A program made the translations under genes and the position numbers. The notes beneath the pieces are model-generated. The model was not told the origin of the DNA. It ran no database searches and was given only the letters and a program-made list of their open reading frames with translations. Shown here one piece after another: positions 34,670-44,682 of a stretch of DNA of 64,000 nt; the stretch's first letter is position 1; the number at the start of each line of letters is the position of its first letter. Location: positions 810,001-874,000 of the forward strand of contig JAQFVV010012498.1 of assembly GCA_028023455.1 (NCBI GenBank). The letters are read 5' to 3'. Source of the stretch: Epiperipatus broadwayi. Its lineage: Eukaryota > Onychophora > Udeonychophora > Euonychophora > Peripatidae.

Positions 34670-36856
34670 ATGGATAGGGCATTTAATTTTCCTGATCAGG
34701 AAATACCGAAGCCTAACAGAATTATGAGGTCTCATAGCGACCATAACGTTAGAAAGGTATTTGATATGTTTAACACGAGCCCTCAAAATGAAACAATAGT
34801 AAATACTTCCAGTAAAACCAATCAAGCCAACTTCTTCCGTAACGAAACCTTGTTAAGCCAAATGACCGACAAAGAATTAACATTACAAGATCCCTTTGGA
34901 CATATAAATAAAAATGCAAAGCCTCAATCGCTTTCCGACAACGTTACATTGTCACAACACAGTAGACAAAAAAATATAAATGCGTTTTCCAAAACGATAA
35001 ACCGTGATCGAAGTTACAGTCAAGCACTAAGCGTACAAAAACCTTATTTACTAGAATTCCCCAGTCTTAAACCCAATTCCGACATAGAAAGTTTACAGTT
35101 CTGTAATAACACAATGTTAAACCATAATATAAGTTTTAACAGTCAATTACAAAATACATTAAGTCCAACAATTCAGGCTAGCGATCAATCATATGCAACA
35201 GCACATAGCAAAAACAAAACTAAAACTACAAGTATAATAACAGGTGAATCTACCACACAATCAAACATCCTCGATTTTATGGGAGATGAATATTTCAACA
35301 ATAATGAACATAGATCTCTAGCATTTCCACAAAATTCACAAACCACCATGAATAATTATCATGAGATAAGCCAGGAATTCAATTCCAGAATACCTCCACT
35401 TTTGTTCAACTCTTTCTTACATTACCATAGTGATCTTACTTTGATATTAACCACTTCTAATGATTATTGCAACTTGTTCACTTTCCCCACAGATGACCTT
35501 TTTGAGCTCATCAAAAGTCAACAATTAACTGATTCAGTAAAGAGAATATATCACCATCCGAACAAAAGATATTTAGTAATAGAGTTTTACAATATATTAC
35601 AAAAAGAACAATTTAAAAGAAACCAACTTTACCTCAAAAATAGATATCTCATAAAGATAGACATGAACAAACCCAGAATTATTCATGGATTAGCATGAAA
35701 TTGCTATTTAAATTTTAATCAAAATGACCTCCAACGACTTCTAGCTAAATTTGGAAATATCACAAATTTCAAATTCATAACAGAAAAGAGAGCAGGCATT
35801 GAACTGCCCTCAAACAGTGCAGCCTTCTCACTCAAACTAAACCCAGATTATTCTCCAATAGACATTCCGGTTACACTAGATGAGGCAAAACTTCCGATTT
35901 TCATCTCAATTCGAGGTGTGCAGCCTCAGTGTTTCAGCTGTGGGGAACGTACTCACCTTCTAAAGGCATGTCCAAAAGGAACATGTGCTCACTGCAATTT
36001 AAAGATGTCCAGAAATCATAAATGTCCACAAAAATCATTAAACCCTCAATTCACTTCAATTCGACAGACAACTAATACAAGTGATAATGAACAAAATCAA
36101 GTCAATGAAGACAGTATTGAAATCTTGCAAACATTAACAGATGCCATAACTCAAGAGAAAACAAAAGAAGGCTGTGTGAACAGTATTACATTACAACATA
36201 TACACACAGCTTCCGAAAACCATTCAACAACTGGATCAAAATAGGAAATAGTAGAAACACAGACACATCAAGTACATCAAACAATACTTAAGCAACAAAT
36301 ACCAATACAATCATCTCTACAAACTAATCTGAAAGGTCAAATAATACCGAATAACAAAAGGAAAACACAAGATTCTTCTGAATCGCAGCATGAAGAAACA
36401 ACCAACTCTACTGCAGAATCTGATCTTGATATCAATTACTCTCAAAACTCTTCAAACAAAGCATCCAAAGATAGAAGTAGGCAAGAAAAGAAGAGAACAA
36501 GAAGAAATAAGTCTCAAAACAGCTCAACAGAGAACCTATCTACAGATACACTAAGTACAGCATCTCAAAAAGACAAAATGGTCAACTCAAATACAAATAC
36601 TCAAAACAAAGCACTAGATCAAGGTCAAACAAAAACAACAGTATCAAATTGCTCGACAGAGAACCAATCTACAGATTCACTAAGTACAGCATCTCAAAAA
36701 GATAACATGGTTGACTCAAATACAAATTCTCAAAACAAAGCACTAGATCAAGGTCAAACAATTACAACAGTAACAAATTGGAATATTCTGAGTCAAACAG
36801 CACAAGTACTCAAGGATCAACTAATCTCATTGGATGATGAGTTCTCAGAAGAATAA
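34670..36856 (+). pseudogene. LINE ORF1, RNA-binding gag-like protein, two nonsense codons
   Basis: One continuous frame of 728 codons, interrupted by TGA at 35696-35698 and TAG at 36242-36244. N-terminal 230 residues are low-complexity and Ser/Asn/Gln-rich. Residues about 240-350 look like a first RNA-binding fold (YLVIEFYN), and 350-415 a second one (LLAKFGNITNFKF). Two zinc knuckles follow: CFSCGERTHLLKAC (C-x2-C-x4-H-x4-C) and CAHCNLKMSRNHKC, at about 35933-36034. The C-terminal third is polar and contains a 43-residue tandem repeat (36522-36779). Such proteins coat LINE RNA and chaperone target-primed reverse transcription. Start chosen at the first ATG after the 5' UTR. Its end overlaps ORF2 by 23 bases. 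Confidence 0.85.
36522..36779 (+). repeat. 129-bp tandem repeat within ORF1
   Basis: Two 129-base units (36522-36650 and 36651-36779), exactly 43 codons each, both containing LSTASQKD and QNKALDQGQT. Divergence is small and in frame, so the duplication kept the protein open. Confidence 0.88.
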
Positions 36857-39800
36857 AGCAATCTCCACACCTACACAGAATCAAACAATGCATTTAAAAA
36901 TTGCTGGAATTAATGTGAGGGGGCTCAATTCACTGGATCGGGTACATGCAATCAAAAACTGGTTAAACAAATCAAACTTACACATTGTATGTTTCTCCGA
37001 GACCAAGTTACATTTTCAGTCCAATATTAAAATTCAGCAATTAATGCAGCAACATGGATATTTCCATTATCTACCCTCGAATACTGCTTCTTCTGGAGTG
37101 GCTTTCCTGATCAATAAAAATCTGGAACATCAGCAACTAAGAACTCTTCACATTAGCAAAGAACTTCTATTTATTAACATTACCATTAATAATAACCCCA
37201 TAAACATAATTTACCTTTATCTCAAGAATGATACTAATCTAATTCATTCTGTGATTAATAAAATCAATGCCCTGCTTTCATCCAATAATTCACCCTCAAT
37301 CTGCTTTGGGGATTTTAACATGACCTATCATCAGTTTACTAACAAATATCTTCATTTATTCAACAAAGTTATGCTATGTGGAGAAGGTTTCTTTCCTCCT
37401 CAATCATTCTCATTTTACACACAACACAAGCAAATGTTGATGGATCTCTCTTTTATTCCCCCGAACTTCATTATAACCTGCATGCCAAGCTGCAATTAGT
37501 GCCTTTCTCAGACCACCTTGCTATAAAAATCTCGCTACAACTTGACACTAACATGATAAGTCTTTCAGACCACACAAAAACTATAAGACTTTTGAACAAA
37601 GCCACAACACCGGAATGGTTATTCTCAGAAGCATATATCCTTCTAAATAAAATACAAGTACTCACTTCGCCACCTGTGCAAGCATGGTCTGCTTTCGTAG
37701 GAATCTTGAGCACCCTCTTTAACTTTCACACAAAAAGATCTAAGGGACCAAATCAACTTCTAAAAGAACTTGATTCAATTAGTAATAGGCTAAGTTCACT
37801 ACCCCTCTCAAGTACCAAAATTCAAGAAATACTAGAATTAAAAACTCAATATCACGAAAAACAAAAAGCTCTAGCTCAATACTTTGCTACAAAGAGATCT
37901 AAAATCTTTTTGGCAAATAGTCATAACTGGACTAGAAGCTACATTCGATGGGCACTTGGATCGGCTGCTAGACCAACACCGTCTACGATTATCATTAACA
38001 GCAAGTGCTATAGTGGACCAGAAATGTTGGAGAGAATTCACTCTCATTTCAAAACAAAGTTGCAAAACAATACTTTTCAAACAGGAAACATATGGAATCA
38101 TACCACAACCAATCACAACATAAATGAAGCCCAAATATTGCAAAAGCTCCAGGCATTTTCTGAAAGCACTCATCCGGGCCTTCACGCAATCCCGAAATTT
38201 GTACTATTACACCTTAGTCACTACACAATCCCCATATTCAAAAACATGATTGACATGCTGGCCGACGACTTTCAGAACATTCCAGATTTGTACCCAGTGG
38301 CACTGGTCCCTTTTCTTAAAAAACAAGAAAATCCATCTAGTCTCAACAATATACGACCTATTTCCATGATTCCGTTGCTAATTAAGACAATTGAATCCTT
38401 AGTTAAGGACCGGATACAACCCCAACTCTACTCACATATTTCATCTTTTCAATTTGCCCGAAAAGGATCATCAACCATTGATGCAGTTCAGCGCTTTCTT
38501 TTACTAACTGAGCACGTCAGACAAACCAATAAGTCAAGGCCACTGATTGTACAACTGGACTTCTCTTCAGTGTTTGACTCAGTAATACAATCCATACTGT
38601 TCCAGACAATGCGGGAGTATCAAGTGCCCAACGTGTACATCAGAATAATAGCAAACCTTTTACTAAATCGTTCCATATTTACTTCTTTAGATGGAAGGTT
38701 GTCTACAGGTTTTAGACCTCACATATCGATTCCACAGGGTTCTCCCCTAGCATCACTATGTTTTATAACTTACATCAACCCCATGCTCAAGGACATAGAG
38801 AATATCCTGCCAGGCATTTATGTTCCTGCCATCAAAAAACAAATCAACCACATCTCCTTTGTGGACGATGTTATGATTTTTCTTCCCAGTGAAGCTCATC
38901 TTCCAACACTTTTCACAATTATTGACAAGCATGCCAAAATATTAAACTTCCAAATTAACAATAGCAAATCTTCCATCTGGAGAATTAAAACAGGAACAAC
39001 AATTCCATCCAAATTCACAGCCAAGCCACAGCTTTTTTTTAGGATTCCCCATGGCAAAAACAAAAACTATCACAACTAGAGAAATACAAAATTCAATCCT
39101 TCAAAAAACCAATAAAACAATCAACACTCTCTCTAGTATTTCGCTTTCAATTCCTGGTAAAATCGCACTCCTTAACATGCTAGTGTTTTCAAGTCTCAAT
39201 TACTATCTACCAATCATCAAGCCTACTAAAATCTTTGGTAAACAAATGGGCTCATTATGTACTAAGCTATTGTGGAAAAGGAAGGTTGTGGCCATAAGCT
39301 TGGCAAAAGCCCAAATGCTTAGAGAACTGAACGGTCTTGGTCTACACTCGGTTGCTACATTATACTTGCAAAAATCATTAAATCTGCTACACAACCATTC
39401 ACTGGAAATGGACTATACAAATTTAATCCAAGAATTTCAACCTACTGATATGCCACCTCCCCATAGTAAAGGATGGTTGACTGACATCTGGACACATGTC
39501 AATGGCTGTATTAACTTAACTCCAAACATTTTCAATGAAAAAAAGTCCTACTGGGAAACTTATAGGCTAAAGAAAGATTGTCCCTCAGCTCTCCATAATG
39601 CTCTTGGATTAAACAACAAATTATTGATCAAAAAAGCCAAACATTGGTTTCTGGAACCCAAATTTATTGACTTTCTTCTGAAATTAAACCTCTCATCACT
39701 ACCCACTAATCAGTTCCTCGTAATGAGGAGGGGTTTTAACAAAATTAGCTCTCAATGTCAACTCTGTCAGAGGGATGAGGAAACAATTGAACACATTTTC

Positions 39801-40106
39801 CTAGATTGTCCATCACTCAGCATTCTTGGGTCTTTCATTGACAAAAAGGTAAAACGCTATTCTACAGACACATTCTTAATCCAGCAAGCAATTAAAGCTG
39901 GCAATTTTGCTAACATTAGATTAGCAATTTTCCTATCCTTCACCATCTGGCTAACGAGATGCAGTTTTGTTCTGGGCAATGCAAACACCAGTACCCTTCA
40001 AGTATTTAAAACACTCATCAAGGGTAATATCATCAGAGATAAAATGCTTGCTCTGGATTGGCTGTATCAACAAACCTGGGCCGGCACCTCCATGCTAGTG
40101 CACTGA
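36834..40106 (+). pseudogene. LINE ORF2: APE endonuclease, reverse transcriptase, CCHC
   Basis: Begins at ATG 36834, inside the last codons of ORF1. Endonuclease: INVRGLN, FSETK, CFGDFNM and PFSDHLAI (the N, E, D-N and SDH catalytic blocks) over about residues 20-235. Reverse transcriptase: LVPFLKK, IRPISMIPL, LDFSSVFDS (motif A, about 38555), IPQGSPLASL (motif B') and FVDDVMIF (catalytic VDD at 38861-38869). The C-terminal domain has SIPGKIALLN, GLGLHS and a CQLCQRDEETIEHIFLDC zinc motif. Frame changes occur at a run of five C (37458-37462) and a run of eight T (39033-39040). Ordinary full length is about 1,090 codons. Both lesions are homopolymer indels and might be assembly errors. The protein nicks DNA and primes reverse transcription there. 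Confidence 0.88.
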
Positions 40107-40655
40107 TTATTACAAAGATATCAATGATCAAATATGAGTCTCGCCTCATCAATGCAATACCAAAATAAGCTCAGTCATATATATGGGAACTCTACCATAT
40201 TATCTAAAGACTACCAATTAGTGGATTGATCACACCATCTACCTCAACAATAAAAGTTAACAAATTTAATCACGAACTGAATAGCTTAACTTATAAGCAA
40301 GTGACAGACAGATCTCGGGATGCTTGGGCTCGGACTGACAGTTTGGGAGTGAATCAATGACCTTGTCAGTATTCTCCCAGCCCACTTAGCCTCTGCTTCA
40401 CCTCTTGACTATAAACCTATACTCATTATAAATTTGGACGTGCCTTTCAATGCTCAATAAGGCATACATAATTGTTCAACTGGGACAAAGTATGGACCAA
40501 TCTAGAATACTACTGAAGCATTGATCCAACATTCATGTATATATCCACTTCTCATTTGGCTATGGACATTGCTTGGTATTCATGTAATCTTCATTGTATA
40601 AAATTGTATAAATCATTTAAATAAATCGTTATTATTTTTTAATAAAAAAAAAAAA
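40107..40655 (+). terminator. LINE 3' UTR and poly(A) tail
   Basis: 550 non-coding bases, with AATAAA near 40620 and 40641 and a terminal run of about 15 A directly before the 3' target-site duplication. Confidence 0.75.
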
Positions 40656-40670
40656 AAATGTCTGAGAATT

Positions 40671-41523
40671 TCTAAGCATTTTTTTGAAACGAAACGAAAA
40701 TGAAACAAAAAAAAAAAAACTTAGCATTTTTTCAGGTATCTAGATCATAGATAAAAGTCATCCAAAGGTAAATGAATATTTCACTATTATTAACTGGAGA
40801 AATAATTAAAGTCTCTGGCACTCTGGATGAGTGTGATAAGTCTTGGTTCATTGACTATAAAAATAAAAATGATGAAACCACTAAATAAAAAGAGAAACAT
40901 AACTACAGGTAATGAAACCATATTTTCAATAGGTAAGTTTTCGGTCTAAAGTCAGTGCAGTATTTAGATAATAAATTTTGCACTTGATCATTAGTATATT
41001 ATACCACTGCTACTTATTGCTTAACCCAATTTATTTTAGCACATTAATATTTATAGCTGCAATCTTAAACGTTAGTAAAAAATCTATAAACTAAAGAATT
41101 CGTGATTTATATATACAGTAGGCAAAAAAAATATTGAAAAAGTCTATATCCTAGTCAACTGACATTTATATACACATACATATTGAGAAATATATGTGCA
41201 AAAAAAGTTACATTTTTGTTTACATACAATATTTGATTATACAACATTTATAAAGGTGTCAGGTCATAAATTGTTCATAACATTAATAATCAACTCATTC
41301 CCAATGTAACTAATAATTAGGGTCCCCCACAGAGAGGATATTCGTGACAATGCTAATTAACAGATGTGACAAATGTCAAGAATCAACAATTGCAACTAAT
41401 AAAATTGCACTTTACAAATAAAAATATATTACATAGTAAAATAATCAGTAATTAAAATAAATTACTAATCATTTTACATTATCATGTTTTTCTTATTTAT
41501 ATTAATTGGTAGTTATGATTTAC
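40671..41523. other. gene-free stretch
   Basis: Short repeated CTTAGCATTTTTT-like blocks occur near 40672 and 40721. Otherwise A+T-rich, nothing recognised. Confidence 0.4.
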
Positions 41524-41560
41524 GCCCTATGTAGCCGCAATGGCAATCGAAGATGGTCAT
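41524..41560 (-). other. candidate 37-nt host exon
   Basis: A G+C-rich island. On the minus strand it is preceded by a fine polypyrimidine tract and acceptor (TTTTCCTCTTTGTTTTTCAT then TCAG) and followed by GTAAAT (weaker donor). The first frame reads MTIFDCHCGYIG. Its leftover base joins the 30787-30826 island in an open frame. A plus-strand reading also exists (ATG at 41541, 15 codons to a stop). An exon here is inference and the weaker of the two candidates. Confidence 0.28.
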
Positions 41561-42590
41561 CTGAATGAAAAACAAAGAGGAAAATAATAAGGTTATAAAT
41601 CATAGTATGTTATAATATCAATTTTAAATTTTTGTTTACAAAAATAATATAATATCTCATTGAGAATCGAAGAAAAAATAATGATTTATCGTACAGCTTG
41701 AAACTTTCGATGGTAAATATCATCTGACAAAGAGATAATTTTCTAATGGATGGAAAATTTAAAAAAAAATTCCCATTTAATAAATGTTATTAAGATTTTG
41801 TTCTACACATTTGACAGTAATTATTTATCTTAAATCACTTTACATGCAGTTTTTGTTTTTAAGGGGAAGGGGAATACTATATACATATTTGGAGATTTTA
41901 AATAATTTTTTTTTGAAAAATTGTTAGTGATTTTTTTGGAGCAGCAGAAAGGTTTTTCAAATTTACTTCGCGATTTTTTAAAAATATTGTATAAAATTTT
42001 AAAAAGGAATGTAGGAATTTGATAATCTTGTAATTTAAATAGACAATAAAATTATTTAATAACAATAATAATAGTATATTTTAATACAAATAAAAATATA
42101 AAATATTTAATTATTTAACGTATAAATTTTATATATATCATATTAACTATTTACAAAATATCATAAAGGAGCTTACAGAAATTTCAACCAGGAAATAGAT
42201 TCATCAATGAATGGCTTTATTAACTCTTTCAATTCAGCAACTGTAGCCATAAATGTGGTAGTCATTACTACGTAATTCATAATTTGCTTGCCCACATTTG
42301 GTTGCTAAGCAAACAAGTACAAAGATCATGGATTATCTTGAATCTGTTGATGAGACTTCAGTTGCTTTTAGGAAAATCAAATTCAACTGGCTTTATTTTT
42401 GGGTCTGGATAAAGAAATTTATTTAGTACTGTATATTAAAAAAATCCATTTTTATGCCACAATTCCTTAATTGCAGATTCTTGTTTAAAAATCCAAAGAT
42501 GGTAAAACTTTATCTTGAATTATTGGAAGTTTGATCTGTTTTGCAACTTCTTTCCTTTATCTGGTGGACGAATATGAAAGACTAGGAAGC
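41561..42590. other. gene-free stretch
   Basis: A+T-rich. 42170-42450 is slightly richer in G+C but no motif was recognised. Confidence 0.4.
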
Positions 42591-42599
42591 TAGTACAAA

Positions 42600-43040
42600 G
42601 AAATGTATTTGAGTATATTAGTAAAGTTTCTCAATAGGATATGGAAATATAGATCTTTTTCAAAGATTGGAGTCTTATTCGTAATCCAAAGAAGACAATA
42701 TGTTTAAGTTTTCATCTAAACAACAAAGAATCATCTCATAATCTGAATATAACTGTTTTCAATAATAGAGTAAAACACAATTCTATCCCCTGCTATTTAG
42801 AAGTAATCTTGGATCATAGTCTAACTTATTTTCCTCATTTAGCTAAGGTTAGATCAACATTAATTTTCTAAAAATAACCTCCTTGGAAAACTATCTCTTA
42901 CTACTGTGGGTTGTAATGCAAATGCTCTATGGATACTTTCCTTAACACTGACATATTATGTTGGTGGATAGTGCATCCCTATTTGGAGAAAAAGTTACAC
43001 ACTAAACTTCTGGATAATGATGAGTATTTTCAGTTTCTGA
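42600..43040 (+). pseudogene. LINE reverse transcriptase C-terminal fragment (jockey/CR1-like)
   Basis: One frame gives SLIRNPKKTICLSFHLNN, then RVKHNSIPCYLEVILDHSLT and YFPHLAKVRSTL (about 42665-42870). After shifts, NNLLGKLS and a damaged WR-S-HTKLLD ending follow (about 42870-43030). N-P-KT--C-FHL--, YLGV-LD-SLT----L and W-RS-HT-L-D are the standard blocks after the palm in jockey-like pols. The palm and endonuclease are absent: a 5'-truncated copy. About 170 bases downstream, in the same direction, lies a degenerate copy of the motif found in the foldback elements. Confidence 0.78.
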
Positions 43041-43202
43041 TTGATGAAATTTATTAAATAAATGTATATTTCGATTTATGATAAATGGAGTATTTATTAT
43101 GTGTTTGGGATATTATATATAATGATAATTATATGCACATATAAATAAATTAGATTAAATTATGTTTATATAGTAAATAATTATGATACAATTGTTTTTT
43201 TT

Positions 43203-43245
43203 TAGTTCTGAAAAAGATTGCTTGTGAATGTAAAATATCAACTGT
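43203..43245 (+). repeat. degenerate CTGAAGAAG-type hairpin motif
   Basis: AGTTCTGAAAAAGATTGCT lines up with AGTTCTGAAGAAGATTGCTG at 6574. The second half of the stem has decayed. Located in the presumed 3' UTR of the LINE fragment at 42600-43040. Confidence 0.45.
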
Positions 43246-43299
43246 TAAAACAGGGGACAATGAAAAGTGCATATTGAGAAAGCTATTTTTGTAGAGATA

Positions 43300-44150
43300 T
43301 GTGAGAAAAATCATGTGTTTGCAAAACTTCCATATTTTCAAAAAAAAAAAAATCTATGTACCTTATTAATTAAATTTAATTAATTCAATTTTTTTCTAAT
43401 ATTAATTTTTTAAAAATAATTTTTAACAAAGTCTTTGTCCTAAATGTTAACATTAAAAAAAAAAAATCTGTTCATTCATTCTACTCTCTCCAATTATTTA
43501 TAGCATTAAATGAAAAAACTGAATAATTAATTACTTAGGATATGTAACATTCAAACACTAAAGAGAACAAGTTGAATTTTGGTCCAGGGGAAACTTTACT
43601 CTGAAGTTCATCACTCCACCATTGTACTAAACTGCTTAGAGCATTGAATATCAACAATAAAAATGACTTATAAAGCTTTTGGTTTCTAGATTGCTTAAGA
43701 TTTTTACACTTTGTATCTCTTTATTCATGTGATTTTTCCCTTACTGGTTTTCAATTAGTATTTATTCCAATGCCTATTTTAATAGTTTATTATTCTATAA
43801 TCAATGTATATCATATATTAGATTGTTTCTATAAATATTGTTCATGATCAAATCTCACAAAAAAATTGTTTAATAACTACTTCTAATTCTGTATTTAACA
43901 TGCTCATACATCAATTAATCATAATGATTTTTGCAGCCTATGAATTCATTTATTTCTTATATTCATTCTTTAATTTCAAATCCATATAATAAAATACTTT
44001 GATTAATGCTTAAGATAAGCTGCATTTATCATTTTTTATTATTCTATTTCAAAATATATCACTTATATAATGTTTTGTATTATCTCTTAATTATTTAAGT
44101 GTTTCTAATTAAACATCACACTTAAATTGTAAATTTTGGATTCCTTCCAT
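43300..44150. other. gene-free stretch
   Basis: A+T-rich; nothing recognised. Confidence 0.45.
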
Positions 44151-44682
44151 CATCTAATATTAATTACTAAATGTTTTTAGAAAAATTCAAACTTTTTATT
44201 TAAATTTTTCAAATACATTCAAGTGTTAATAACAGCATGCAGATTAGTATATAACACAATTTATCGAGTAATATTATTTTCCTCACTTCTTTGGGTATGC
44301 TGGCCTGACTAGTGACAGTATTAGAAATGGAATCATATCTAAGATCTTTAGATTCATAAATACTGAATTTAAGACAATACTTGAGCAAGCTTGGGACTTT
44401 TAGCTTTGTAAATATTGAATTTATGGCAGTACTCAAACCAAGTAGATTAAACCACATTTGTATTGAATTCAAAATCCATGAATTTAAAGATCTCAGGTTT
44501 GATTCTCTTGCTAGTATTGTCATTGATCAGGTCAAAAACATCTGAAGACGAGGAAAACAATATCACTTGATAAATTGTGTTACATATTAATCTGTGTACT
44601 AATAGTTGAATTTTGAAAATTTTAAATAAAGTTTGAATTTTTCTAAAAACATTTGACAATTAATATTAGATAATGGAAATAA
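44151..44682. mobile_element. 530-bp foldback element
   Basis: The two halves are inverted copies, about 80 percent alike by eye. Outer blocks: AAATGTTTTTAGAAAAATTC and inverse, AACACAATTTATC and inverse. Inner blocks: CCTGA-(C/A)-AGTGACA-TA and AGATCTTTA-ATTCAT with their inverses. Symmetry decays near the centre (about 44416). The right half contains CTGAAGACGAGGAAAAC, reading outward. Minus-strand frames over it are by-products of the symmetry, not genes. Confidence 0.72.

Larger units (their letters stand above)
34505..40670 (+). mobile_element. full-length two-ORF LINE with target-site duplications
   Basis: The element body is 34520-40655 (6.1 kb), flanked by the perfect 15-base repeat AAATGTCTGAGAATT at 34505-34519 and 40656-40670. 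It has a 150-bp 5' UTR, ORF1 (34670-36856), ORF2 (36834-40106), a 550-bp 3' UTR, AATAAA signals near 40620 and 40641, and a poly(A) tail. G+C is visibly above the surroundings. ORF1 has two nonsense codons and ORF2 two one-base shifts at homopolymers; otherwise it is intact. ORF1 with gag-like zinc knuckles plus an APE-RT-CCHC ORF2 fits the Tx1/L1-like group. Intact duplications and few lesions indicate a recent insertion. Confidence 0.9.

Noticed and set aside
37471-38185. Minus-strand frames within the LINE ORF2
   Set aside because: Shadows of the well-supported plus-strand reverse transcriptase.
44209-44659. Two overlapping minus-strand frames of 104 and 70 codons
   Set aside because: They lie inside a palindrome; open frames follow from its symmetry and have no domain.
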